Assembly: GCA_937975705.1 (NCBI GenBank)
Contig: CALJTX010000006.1
Location: 1 to 34,485, forward strand
Direction of reading: 5' to 3'
Source: an uncultured Flavobacteriia bacterium
GTDB lineage: Bacteria > Bacteroidota > Bacteroidia > Flavobacteriales_D > Crocinitomicaceae
DNA: 34,485 bases
Under the pieces are notes generated by a model. It was not told the origin of the DNA, made no database searches, and saw nothing but the letters and a program-made list of their open reading frames with translations. Shown piece after piece: positions 7,336 through 15,635 of this stretch (its first letter is position 1; the number at the start of each line of letters is the position of its first letter). A program made the position numbers and the translations under genes.

Positions 7336-8979
7336 ATGTTTATCCCCTTTTCTCAGGAATTTCAAAACCTAAAATTACCTGAACGCTTTACCTTTCCTTT
7401 TTACTACGATGTTCACCCATTGGCGCTGCATGCTGCCCAGCTCTTGCAAGAGCGCCTTTCTACTGAAGATTTTGGTCACGATTTTGGCTTAGACCGCCAA
7501 GAGCGTTTGGGTGCAATCGGCAAAATGTTTGGGATATTAGTTGTTCAGGACACCAAAGGAGTACTTGGCTTTTTAGCGGCATTTTCTGGTAAATTGGGGA
7601 ATTCAAACGAGCACGCGGGCTTTGTTCCTCCCGTATTTGACTTGCTCGAAGCGCAGGGTTTTTTTCGTCGAGAAGAGCAAGAAATTCATCAACTGACCCT
7701 GCAACTAGAAGTCTTAGAAAGTGCTCAGGAATTGAATCGACTCAAAGAGGAAGAATCGATAGTTAAACAGCAATGGGCAGCACAAATCCAAGAGGTCCAA
7801 CAAAAGAATAAGCTAGCTAAAGCGCTTCGTGATCAAAAAAGAAAGGAATTTGAAGCCTCAGATCTATCGATGTCGAATATGCTAGAGGCATTGCGTTTTG
7901 AAAGCATGCAAGAGAGCCGAGAGCTCAAAGCACTCAAACGAGAAGCAGAGGCTGCTATTCAAGAGAAGCAAAACAAGGTATTTGCATACCAACAAAGAAT
8001 TGAAGCGCTTAAAACGCGCCGCGCGGCACATTCTGCAGATTTACAACGCCGTATTTTCGAACGCTATACTTTTTTGAATGCTGAAGGTCAGACACAAAAT
8101 GTCTTGAACTTATTTGTCGATTCTCCTCCCGCTGGAGCAGGGGAGTGCGCTGCACCGAAGCTACTGCAATATGCCTATCTGAATGCGTTAAAACCCATTT
8201 GTATGGCTGAGTTTTGGTGGGGCATGGCGCCAGATTCTGAAGTGCGCATTCACGGTCATTTTTATCCTTCGTGTAAAAGCAAGTGCGAACCTATTTTAGG
8301 TCATATGCTCAAAGGTCTTGAGGTAGATGAAAACCCTATTACTGCCATTCATCCAGCACTTGAGCTCGATATCATTTACGAAGACGACTGGATTGTAGCC
8401 ATCAACAAAGCACCTGAATATTTATCGGTACCGGGTAAAAACCCAATGCCCAATTCGCTAGATGACTTAAAGAAAAAATATCCGCATGCCGACGGCCCCT
8501 TATTGGTTCACAGGCTAGATATGTCTACTTCGGGCATCATGCTTGCCGCCAAGACCAAACTAATGCACCAGCGCCTGCAGCGCCAATTTGTGCTTAGAAA
8601 AGTGGAGAAAGCATATTTAGCAATTCTGGTTGGAGTGCCTGATCAAAAAGAAGGCGACATCAAATTACCTCTTCGGGTCGACCTCGATGACCGCCCGCGC
8701 CAACTTGTGTGCTATGCACATGGTAGTTACGCGCATACAAAGTATAAAGTGCTCGATATTCAAAACAATGAAACAAGAATTGCTTTGTATCCGCAAACAG
8801 GACGCACACACCAGCTACGCGTTCATGCTGCGCACCATTTGGGCCTCAATTGCCCCATGAAGGGCGATGATTTGTACGGCCAAAAAGCGAATCGCTTGCA
8901 TTTACACGCGGCCAAACTAGGGTTTTATCACCCACACTCAAACGAGTGGATGGAGCTCAATTGCCCTGCTGAATTTTAG
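7336..8979 (+). CDS. RluA-family pseudouridine synthase with N-terminal extension and coiled coil
   Basis: The protein is 547 aa, against roughly 220-330 for typical RluA/RluD enzymes. The C-terminal third is the catalytic domain, with the H392-R-L-D395 motif in which the Asp attacks the target uridine, followed by SGIMLAAKTK, and RTHQLRVH near the end. The first 340 residues are unusual: a globular segment (1-115, including GKMFGILVVQ and FVPPVFDLLEAQGFF), a charged coiled coil (about 115-235), then a conserved-looking block with EFWWGMAPDSEVR and HGHFYPSCKSKC, whose Cys and His could bind metal. Such long RluA proteins are known in several phyla. The RNA target cannot be read from sequence. 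It shares its last 4 bases with ispG on the other strand. Confidence 0.9.
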   Translation: MFIPFSQEFQNLKLPERFTFPFYYDVHPLALHAAQLLQERLSTEDFGHDFGLDRQERLGAIGKMFGILVVQDTKGVLGFLAAFSGKLGNSNEHAGFVPPVFDLLEAQGFFRREEQEIHQLTLQLEVLESAQELNRLKEEESIVKQQWAAQIQEVQQKNKLAKALRDQKRKEFEASDLSMSNMLEALRFESMQESRELKALKREAEAAIQEKQNKVFAYQQRIEALKTRRAAHSADLQRRIFERYTFLNAEGQTQNVLNLFVDSPPAGAGECAAPKLLQYAYLNALKPICMAEFWWGMAPDSEVRIHGHFYPSCKSKCEPILGHMLKGLEVDENPITAIHPALELDIIYEDDWIVAINKAPEYLSVPGKNPMPNSLDDLKKKYPHADGPLLVHRLDMSTSGIMLAAKTKLMHQRLQRQFVLRKVEKAYLAILVGVPDQKEGDIKLPLRVDLDDRPRQLVCYAHGSYAHTKYKVLDIQNNETRIALYPQTGRTHQLRVHAAHHLGLNCPMKGDDLYGQKANRLHLHAAKLGFYHPHSNEWMELNCPAEF

Positions 8980-10886
8980 TTTTTGGGTTCCTGCCAATCG
9001 CCGTATTCTTTGATGAGGTCTACGAGTGCTTCCACAGCTTGTTGCTCTTCAATATTGCGCTTGACAATCGTTTTTTCTTTATAAAGATTGATCTTGCCTG
9101 GTCCTGTGCCTACATAACCGTAGTCGGCATCAGCCATTTCGCCAGGCCCATTGACAATACAGCCCATAATACCGATTTTAAGCCCTTTTAAGTGGGCGGT
9201 ACGTTGACGGATTTTTGCGGTCGTTTCTTGTAAATCAAAAAGCGTACGACCGCAAGAAGGGCAAGAAATGTATTCTGTTTTGGAAATACGCGTACGCGTG
9301 GCCTGCAGGATGCCAAAAGCAGTCGAGTTGATGTATTGTGCGCCAAGTGCTGCATTGAGCCAAATTCCGTCGCCAAAACCGTCAATTAAAAGCGCTCCGG
9401 CATCAGCCCCAGCAAAGAGTTGGAAAGATTCAAGTTCAGCAGTATCATATTGATAAGATAAAATCACGGCGTTATGCAGGTTCTTTTCTTGTAATTCTAA
9501 GAAGAAACGACGGTAAAGCTGTGTCTTATTGCTGTATTTCGTATTGAGAATAATACAAACATTCGGTTTGTCTGTCAATTGATGAGGAATTGTATCTTCT
9601 GCCTCTAGGGGTAAAAAACAAATTTGTTCTGACTTGATTTCAGCCAATTGACTGCTCAAAACCAAAGGATAGAACCCGGCTTTGTGCTGGTAATCTGTTT
9701 TCCATACTTCAAAATCTACAATGATGCCGAGGGTTCCTGGGACTTCAAAATCAAGAATGTTGCTACCAATGTAGACGTAATCTGCAGCTTGGTCTAGGAT
9801 ATTCCATTTGTCGAGTGGAACACTATACTGGTAACCAAAGCCAAAGAAATGGGCATGTTTGATATCTTCTACAAAAGAAAGATCTGCCAATACAACCGGT
9901 ACATTTTTACCACCAATATTGTGACAATTTGAACTTTCGCGTTTGTTGTAGAGGAATGGAGAATAATTGAGTTGATGTTGAGGTCTTTCAAAATCAAGCG
10001 CTTGATAATTGTTGTATTTGGCAATGAGTTTTTGAGCGACAGGAATTTCTGCTTCTGGTGCTTCGGTGAGTGAAACGCGAATGGTATCGCCCAAGCCGTC
10101 TTCGAGAAGTGCGCCAATACCAACCGCAGATTTAATGCGACCATCTTCGCCATCGCCAGCTTCTGTAACACCCAAGTGTAGTGGATAAACCACGCCGTTT
10201 TCCAGCATTTTGGCCATAAGCAAGCGATAGGCTTGCACCATGACGAGCGTATTGCTGGCTTTCATAGAGATGACAAGCTGATCAAAACCATGCTTTTCGC
10301 AAATTCTGATGAACTCAAATGCAGATTCGACCATGCCTTCAGGGGTGTCGCCGTAGCGGCTAAGGATGCGATCAGAAAGCGACCCGTGATTGGTGCCAAT
10401 GCGCATGGCGGTTCCGTTTGCTTTACAAAGGAGTACTAAGGGTGTGAATTTTTCTTCTATGCGGTCGAGTTCTGCTTGGTAGCTGTCATCGGTGTAATCA
10501 ATTTCTTCGAATTTCTTTTTGTCGGCGTAGTTACCCGGATTGACGCGTACTTTTTCGACTATTTTGGCAGCAATTTCAGCTGCATTTGGCGTAAAGTGGA
10601 TATCTGCAACTAAGGGTGTATTGTAACCCTGTGCCACGAGTGCTGCTTTGATATTTTGTAAATTCTCCGCTTCGTTTTTACTAGGTGCCGTTAGCCTTAC
10701 AAGCTCGCATCCGGCATCGATCATGCGGATAGACTGGGCAACTGAACCTTCGGTGTCCATGGTGTCTGTGGTGGTCATGGATTGTACCCGAATAGGGTTC
10801 GCCCCTCCCAAGCGTAAGGTTCCAATTTGAACTTCTTTGGTGGTTACGCGGGTGCGTTTCCAGGGGTCGAGACAATAGCGTTGCAT
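8976..10886 (-). CDS. ispG: 4-hydroxy-3-methylbut-2-enyl diphosphate synthase, long form
   Basis: The protein is 636 aa. IspG (GcpE) converts 2-C-methylerythritol 2,4-cyclodiphosphate to HMBPP in the MEP isoprenoid pathway, using a [4Fe-4S] cluster. The N-terminal TIM barrel is clear (GGANPIRVQSMTTTDTMDT, VADIHFTP, RVNPGNY, the ISMKASNT region). The C-terminal reductase-like domain has cluster ligands Cys542, Cys545 (CPSC) and Cys576 (GCIVNGPGE) plus Glu583. Between them is an insertion of roughly 250 residues absent from the ~370-aa E. coli type and found in plants, Chlamydiae and Bacteroidota. The N-terminus matches the family. A -7 element lies 18 bases upstream, and the gene is convergent with the RluA-like gene. 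Confidence 0.97.
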   Translation of the reverse strand: MQRYCLDPWKRTRVTTKEVQIGTLRLGGANPIRVQSMTTTDTMDTEGSVAQSIRMIDAGCELVRLTAPSKNEAENLQNIKAALVAQGYNTPLVADIHFTPNAAEIAAKIVEKVRVNPGNYADKKKFEEIDYTDDSYQAELDRIEEKFTPLVLLCKANGTAMRIGTNHGSLSDRILSRYGDTPEGMVESAFEFIRICEKHGFDQLVISMKASNTLVMVQAYRLLMAKMLENGVVYPLHLGVTEAGDGEDGRIKSAVGIGALLEDGLGDTIRVSLTEAPEAEIPVAQKLIAKYNNYQALDFERPQHQLNYSPFLYNKRESSNCHNIGGKNVPVVLADLSFVEDIKHAHFFGFGYQYSVPLDKWNILDQAADYVYIGSNILDFEVPGTLGIIVDFEVWKTDYQHKAGFYPLVLSSQLAEIKSEQICFLPLEAEDTIPHQLTDKPNVCIILNTKYSNKTQLYRRFFLELQEKNLHNAVILSYQYDTAELESFQLFAGADAGALLIDGFGDGIWLNAALGAQYINSTAFGILQATRTRISKTEYISCPSCGRTLFDLQETTAKIRQRTAHLKGLKIGIMGCIVNGPGEMADADYGYVGTGPGKINLYKEKTIVKRNIEEQQAVEALVDLIKEYGDWQEPKN

Positions 10887-10904
10887 TTGTGTTTTTTAGT
10901 CTAA

Positions 10905-10912
10905 CAAAGGTA
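10905..10912 (-). promoter_or_regulatory. Candidate -7 element for ispG
   Basis: TACCTTTG fits TAnnTTTG exactly and ends 18 bases before the ispG ATG. No -33 TTG at acceptable spacing is visible. It lies in the short divergent space between ispG and the TonB-like lipoprotein gene. Confidence 0.4.
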
Positions 10913-10955
10913 AGGATTCAATTGTTTGTGCGTTCTTTGTGATAAAGGTATTCTG

Positions 10956-11609
10956 ATGCGGCAATTATTCTTCATTATTTGGATGTGTTTTATCCTTTTT
11001 TCTTCATGTCGAGAGGAAAAAAAAGGGAATGTGCGTCCAATACCAAAGAAAATGGAAGCAAAGGGGCAATCGACAAAGAAGGTAGTTCATTCTACTCATG
11101 TCATTCCTAAAGCGGAACTTAAACCCAAATTGATTCCGCAGGTTATTCCCGGCCCAGGTTATCTACCTGACCCTTATCCTGATCCGTGGCCAATAGATCC
11201 ACCGGGCTATATTTCAGAGCCGGTGATCACATGTGTGGGCCCACCAGACCCACTGCCAAAAACAATTCGAGACAGCATCGTCAATTTCCCTACCACGCAA
11301 GCTTCTTTTGGTATTTCAATAGATGAATTGCTGAAGTATATTGACTACAAAATTGCCAATAGCACGGAATGGTCTTACCTCAGGGAGTTGGGCATAGACG
11401 GTAAAATTTATATTCGCTTGCTCATCGATGCAAAGGGCAAAGTAAGGGAAGTTAACTGCTTAAAATTTTCTGAGAAGGAGCTCGAAATATTGAAACCCCG
11501 CCTTATTACTGCACTCCTGACCATGCCAAATTGGAATGCTGCCAAAGATGAGAATGGCACAGCTGTGGTTTCGGAGTTTACCTTTCCTTTGAGGATTAAA
11601 CTTGATTAA
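10956..11609 (+). CDS. Lipoprotein with TonB C-terminal-like domain
   Basis: The protein is 217 aa from the ATG at 10956, chosen because it starts a lipoprotein signal (MRQLFFIIW to lipobox LFSSC, lipidated Cys18). Acidic residues right after the Cys (REE) loosely resemble Bacteroidota surface-lipoprotein export signals. A Pro-rich linker follows (about residues 50-105), then a domain of about 90 residues (GIDGKIYIRLLIDAKGKVREV to the MPNWNAAKDENG and FPLRIKL segments) with the pattern of the TonB C-terminal domain that docks on outer-membrane receptors. TonB is normally held in the inner membrane by a transmembrane helix, so a lipid anchor is odd and the role may differ from energy transduction. 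It shares a TTAA stop overlap with the next, convergent gene. Confidence 0.82.
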   Translation: MRQLFFIIWMCFILFSSCREEKKGNVRPIPKKMEAKGQSTKKVVHSTHVIPKAELKPKLIPQVIPGPGYLPDPYPDPWPIDPPGYISEPVITCVGPPDPLPKTIRDSIVNFPTTQASFGISIDELLKYIDYKIANSTEWSYLRELGIDGKIYIRLLIDAKGKVREVNCLKFSEKELEILKPRLITALLTMPNWNAAKDENGTAVVSEFTFPLRIKLD

Positions 11610-12613
11610 TGAAGTGCTTTGGCGAGCTGTTTGGCAATTTGTAGTCTTCCGTTGTAGCCGTAGTGTTCGGTGGTCCAGTTTTGGTCGCTGAAATCAAGCC
11701 CATCTAAAAGTTCTAGATTGTCTACAACTGTTACACCGCGCTTTTTGCCATAACGGCGCACCAACAAATTGCGGTTGTAACGCATAATTTGCACGAGTTC
11801 TTTGCCTACGTATTGTTGGGCATATGCGGTGTTTTCAGCTAATAAATTGAAAATCAACTTGATTTTGTGTTGCTGACAAAACGCAACGATGTCATCAAAA
11901 TCTTTCAGGCGCGGGTTGTCTGGCTTAATTTGAAACGCATATGACTTGACGTAATGACACGCTAATGTAATTTTTTCCATGTCCCAGGCGCCGTCGGGAA
12001 GTAAGAAACTTCCGTTGGCCATTGCGTTGTCCCATAGCCTTACAGTGGCATGAGGCACTTTAAATGGAAAATCAAATTTGACCTCTTCCCATTCGCGCAG
12101 CATTTCTTGTTCGCGCACTTCAGGCGTTTTGTTGTCAAAAGCATTCAGCGCAAGCAAAAACCGATTGACCAAAACCGGATAGGGCTTCAGCATGACCACT
12201 CCAGCTTGCAGCACACTTTCTAATTCTGAATGGCGCCAATCTGCACCAAAAGAACGCAAGTTCATGGTAACGATGATTGCTTTTGGGAAGGGCGCGCGCA
12301 TGTTTTTGATCCATTCTTTGTAAATCCCGGCGTGGGTAGCAGGTTTATTTACTGCACCTAACTTAAATTTTGGCAAAAGGTCGTCGGTGAGTTCAGAAAT
12401 TGATTTTTTTACGACGTCCGTATCTCGGACATTCATATTTGAAGACTCCGCAAAGTAGAGGACATCTGACTTGCGTTGTTGCTTCCAAACTTCTAGCATT
12501 TCAGGGCTGTGTTGTCGGAGGTCTTTTTCATAAAAGAAAAAGCGATAGACTTGATTCATGACGACAAGCCCTAACACGAGCACCAAAAACCGGATGAAAA
12601 GTTTTTTGACCAT
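11606..12613 (-). CDS. SGNH/DltD-like envelope protein, partner of the MBOAT acyltransferase
   Basis: The protein is 335 aa from the ATG at 12613, which overlaps the MBOAT stop (TGATG) and implies translational coupling. A longer frame to 12697 runs through the MBOAT gene and is rejected. One N-terminal membrane segment (about residues 4-27) precedes an extracytoplasmic domain. LYFAESSN (Ser57, Ser58) and a late TTEHYGYNG (His317) sit where DltD/AlgJ-type SGNH proteins have their catalytic Ser and His. The Asp of the usual DxxH motif is replaced by Thr314, so activity is not assured. By analogy with DltB-DltD and AlgI-AlgJ, it would pass or transfer acyl groups onto a surface glycan. Function is inferred from neighbour and motif. 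Confidence 0.8.
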   Translation of the reverse strand: MVKKLFIRFLVLVLGLVVMNQVYRFFFYEKDLRQHSPEMLEVWKQQRKSDVLYFAESSNMNVRDTDVVKKSISELTDDLLPKFKLGAVNKPATHAGIYKEWIKNMRAPFPKAIIVTMNLRSFGADWRHSELESVLQAGVVMLKPYPVLVNRFLLALNAFDNKTPEVREQEMLREWEEVKFDFPFKVPHATVRLWDNAMANGSFLLPDGAWDMEKITLACHYVKSYAFQIKPDNPRLKDFDDIVAFCQQHKIKLIFNLLAENTAYAQQYVGKELVQIMRYNRNLLVRRYGKKRGVTVVDNLELLDGLDFSDQNWTTEHYGYNGRLQIAKQLAKALH

Positions 12614-13977
12614 CAGAACTGAAAATAAATAAAGGTAAATTTCTGGGTTCCGGAAAACGCGAAAAGCAAGAAGAGCAAAACAAAATACAAGCTCCAACGC
12701 CCAACTAATGGCAAGCGATTGAGTAGCATATCAAATCTTTGTTTTCGGTAAGAGAAGTCTAGCAAGAGAAAGAGCCCTAGTGCGCAGAGCGGGGTCCAGA
12801 AATCCATCCATTTTGGCCCGTCAGATTGCGCTATAAAAAGACCTTTTAAAATTTGAAGCGCGCTGGTGAAGTCTGGCGCCCTAAAAAATACCCAGGCTAA
12901 GGTGACTAGAATAAAAGTACTGAGTGTATTGGCCAGCGGCTTCAGTGGTTTTTCTAAGAGGAGGAACAAACCGTGCAGCAGGCCCCAAACGAGGAAGGTC
13001 CAGCTGGCGCCATGCCACAAGCCGCTGACGCCAAAAACGACGAGCGTGTTGACTATCCAGCGCCATTTACCCACGCGGTTTCCGCCGAGGGGAATGTAGA
13101 GGTAATCGCGGAACCAAGTACTCAAGGAAATATGCCAACGGCGCCAAAAATCCCCGATGCTAGCTGCAAAGTAGGGCGTTTTGAAATTATCCATGATGTG
13201 TATGCCGAGCAAACGCGCACTGCCTTGTGCAATGAGTGAATAACCAAAAAAGTCGGCATAAATTTGAAAAGAAAAAAAGATGAGCGCAAGTGCAATTTGC
13301 AACGGGCTGTGGTTGGTGGGCGCAGCATAAATTGCATTGACAAAAGGTGCTAACTGATCAGCCACCACCATTTTAATGACAAAACCAAGTAAAAGCAAAC
13401 GAAAGCCAGCACTGATATTTTCAAATTGAAGCCTTTGTTCTTTGCGCAATTCTTCACCTAATGTGGCATAGCGCTCGATAGGACCCGCTACCATTTGCGG
13501 AAAGAACAAGACGTAGTTGGCAAAATAACCGAGGTGCTTTTCTGCTTTTTGCTGCCCTCTGTATACTTCAATCGTGTAGCTCATCGACTGAAAAGTGTGA
13601 AAGGAAAGTCCTATCGGGAGAATGATTCCGAGATCGTAGTATTTGAATTCTTTTCCGAATAAAGCAAAAAAGTCAATGAGTGTTTGATTGGCAAAACCAA
13701 AATACTTGAAGAAGGCAAGAATGCCAATATTTGCAGTCAAACTGAGCAAAAGCAGCCTTTTTCGTGGTTTTCCTTCAAGTTTTTCCATCCAGATGGCAGC
13801 GCTGTAGTCTATCAGGATGATGGCAAAAAGCACCAAAATGTATTTCGGGATAAACGCCATGTAGAAGTAGCAACTACTCACAAAGATGAGTAGCCAGCGT
13901 AAGCGATGTGGTAGCAAGTAGTAAAGCACCACCACAATCGGAAGAAAAAACAGGAATTCGATCGAGTTAAAAAGCAT
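12613..13977 (-). CDS. MBOAT-family O-acyltransferase (AlgI/DltB-like)
   Basis: The protein is 454 aa, highly hydrophobic, with around ten membrane segments. It has the standard MBOAT landmarks: an N-terminus MLFNSIEFLFFLP typical of AlgI-like members, FWRRWHISLSTWFRDYLYIPLGGNR in the middle, and SGLWHGASWTFLVWG with the catalytic His322. MBOAT proteins move acyl groups across the membrane to modify polysaccharides or other polymers outside the cytoplasm. The downstream SGNH-like gene overlaps by one base, and a GT39-like glycosyltransferase is divergent, supporting glycan acylation. The acyl donor and target are unknown. Confidence 0.94.
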   Translation of the reverse strand: MLFNSIEFLFFLPIVVVLYYLLPHRLRWLLIFVSSCYFYMAFIPKYILVLFAIILIDYSAAIWMEKLEGKPRKRLLLLSLTANIGILAFFKYFGFANQTLIDFFALFGKEFKYYDLGIILPIGLSFHTFQSMSYTIEVYRGQQKAEKHLGYFANYVLFFPQMVAGPIERYATLGEELRKEQRLQFENISAGFRLLLLGFVIKMVVADQLAPFVNAIYAAPTNHSPLQIALALIFFSFQIYADFFGYSLIAQGSARLLGIHIMDNFKTPYFAASIGDFWRRWHISLSTWFRDYLYIPLGGNRVGKWRWIVNTLVVFGVSGLWHGASWTFLVWGLLHGLFLLLEKPLKPLANTLSTFILVTLAWVFFRAPDFTSALQILKGLFIAQSDGPKWMDFWTPLCALGLFLLLDFSYRKQRFDMLLNRLPLVGRWSLYFVLLFLLFAFSGTQKFTFIYFQF

Positions 13978-13993
13978 ACTGTTTTAAGCAGTC

Positions 13994-14026
13994 GAAAGAT
14001 AAGTCAAAAAGTCGAAAACTAACCAA
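13994..14026 (-). promoter_or_regulatory. Candidate promoter of the MBOAT-SGNH operon
   Basis: On the minus strand, TTG at 14026-14024 is followed after 22 bases by TATCTTTC at 14001-13994, one mismatch from TAnnTTTG. It ends 16 bases before the MBOAT ATG. The spacing lies in the accepted 17-23 range for Flavobacteria-type promoters. Confidence 0.42.
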
Positions 14027-14034
14027 AGCTTCTG

Positions 14035-14042
14035 TATCTTTA
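14035..14042 (+). promoter_or_regulatory. Candidate -7 element for the GT39-like gene
   Basis: TATCTTTA (one mismatch to TAnnTTTG) ends 9 bases before the ATG at 14052, which predicts a very short leader. It overlaps the divergent MBOAT promoter region; no clear -33 element is visible. Confidence 0.33.
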
Positions 14043-14051
14043 CCTCGAGCA

Positions 14052-15635
14052 ATGAAACGCATTTTTACACAAATAGACCTCAAGTGGCGCCTTCTGGGCT
14101 TGTTGCTGCTTTTGAGTTTGCTTTACGGGTTTTGGCAGCACTTTTTCGATCCTATTCAGCCAATTCACGAGTGTAGAAAGGCAGATTCGCTGTCGCAGGC
14201 CATGCAATTCATGAAAGGCGGCAACTTGTTAACCCCTCGAACGCATGCAATTTCCAACTTCGGCCAGCAAGAAGCAGCTGCAGAATTTCCCATCATTTAT
14301 TATGTGATCGGGCAACTTTGGCATTTGGTGGGTTACCACCTCTGGATCGCTAAATTATTCAGCATCAGCTACCTATTACTTGCCATTATTGCGTTTAGAC
14401 AGGTTTTGTTGTCTTATTTCAATTCTGAAATGCTGACGCTTATTTTTAGTGGTGTTATCTTGAGTTCGCCAGTGCTTATTTATTACGCAGACACCCTCTT
14501 GCCTGACGTATTCTCATTTGCCAGCCTTTTGCTGAGCGCAAGTTATTTTTATCGCTACGTTCAAACACAGAAATTAACTAATTGGCTGGTTTTCACCTTC
14601 TTTTTGGCCATCGCCATACTCATCAAAATTACCGCCTTAGTTGCTGTGCTTTCTTTTGTGGGTGCATTTTTCTTTTACAGTTTGCACCAACCCAATCGGG
14701 CTTATTGGCAAGATCGCCGCTTATGGTTTGGCTATTTTTCGTTGTTGCTAATCCTCATTTTGACCTACAGTTGGTATCGTTATGCAATTGCCTACAACGC
14801 CCAGCACCATTCTTATATTTTTTCCACTACAATTCGCCCAATTTGGGAAGTTGACATACCCACGCGTTGGCGAATCATTCAATTAATTAGTCAAGAACAT
14901 CTCAAGGAAATCATGCACCCAATTTTATTGGTGCTGCTGTTATTGGCGTTGGTATTCATGACAATCAAAGGGAAAATAGCTCTCTTTTTTCGCTACTGGA
15001 TTCCTTTGGCATTGCTAGGCTTGGCGGCCTATTTTATACTTTGGTTCTGGGTTTTTGAGGTCCACGATTACTATTTCATTGAAGCCCTCTTTTTTCCTTT
15101 GACCATCCTAGCCTTGGTGCTCAAGAATAATAGTGTGTATTTACAAAATCAGCGCCTAGGCAAGTGGATTTTGGTGACCGGACTCACCTTCGTTTTTTTG
15201 AATACGGTTTCATTTACTCAGGTTGCCGCCGGGAACCAAAACATCATCGTTAAGAAAACTTCTTTTACTTCAAAGAAAATCAAAGATATTTGGGGCTGGT
15301 TTTATTTCAATCACCAAGAGGGTCTGCAGCAAATCCAAGCGCAAAGTGCAGCCATTCAGCGCGTCATCAAACCCACGGATACCGTTTTTTGTTTTTCAGA
15401 TCCTTATCCAAATGTGCACCTGACTGCCATTGATCGTATTGGTTTTAGTGGGTACGGCTACAGGCGTTATATCAGCGACTCTTTAATGATCCGTCGCTGG
15501 ATCCATATGGGTGCCTCCAAGCTTTTGTTGCTTCAGGCCGACACCGCCAACCCGGTGATCAAGCCGTATCTAAAAACAGAACTTTACCATCAAAATAAAG
15601 TATTTATTTTCGACTTACGTCCGTTCAGTAAGTAG
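14052..15635 (+). CDS. GT39/ArnT-like membrane glycosyltransferase
   Basis: The protein is 527 aa with around ten to twelve membrane segments. After the first helix comes an acidic loop with HECRKADSLSQA and then AAAEFPIIYYVIGQLWHLVGYH, the arrangement seen in GT-C enzymes of the dolichyl-phosphate-mannose mannosyltransferase (GT39/PMT_2) group, which take sugars from polyprenyl-phosphate donors on the outer face of the inner membrane. The C-terminal ~130 residues are less hydrophobic and probably extracytoplasmic. Donor and acceptor cannot be deduced. It is divergent from the MBOAT pair and overlaps the histidine kinase gene tail-to-tail by 21 bases. Confidence 0.83.
   Translation: MKRIFTQIDLKWRLLGLLLLLSLLYGFWQHFFDPIQPIHECRKADSLSQAMQFMKGGNLLTPRTHAISNFGQQEAAAEFPIIYYVIGQLWHLVGYHLWIAKLFSISYLLLAIIAFRQVLLSYFNSEMLTLIFSGVILSSPVLIYYADTLLPDVFSFASLLLSASYFYRYVQTQKLTNWLVFTFFLAIAILIKITALVAVLSFVGAFFFYSLHQPNRAYWQDRRLWFGYFSLLLILILTYSWYRYAIAYNAQHHSYIFSTTIRPIWEVDIPTRWRIIQLISQEHLKEIMHPILLVLLLLALVFMTIKGKIALFFRYWIPLALLGLAAYFILWFWVFEVHDYYFIEALFFPLTILALVLKNNSVYLQNQRLGKWILVTGLTFVFLNTVSFTQVAAGNQNIIVKKTSFTSKKIKDIWGWFYFNHQEGLQQIQAQSAAIQRVIKPTDTVFCFSDPYPNVHLTAIDRIGFSGYGYRRYISDSLMIRRWIHMGASKLLLLQADTANPVIKPYLKTELYHQNKVFIFDLRPFSK

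Noticed and set aside
12614..12697. Extension of the SGNH-like gene into the MBOAT gene
   Set aside because: The ATG at 12613 overlaps the MBOAT stop in a typical coupling arrangement and begins a good signal-anchor helix.
12866..13343. Several 60-90 residue frames on both strands inside the MBOAT gene
   Set aside because: All overlap the conserved MBOAT core including the catalytic His. None has a signal peptide, domain or plausible start context.
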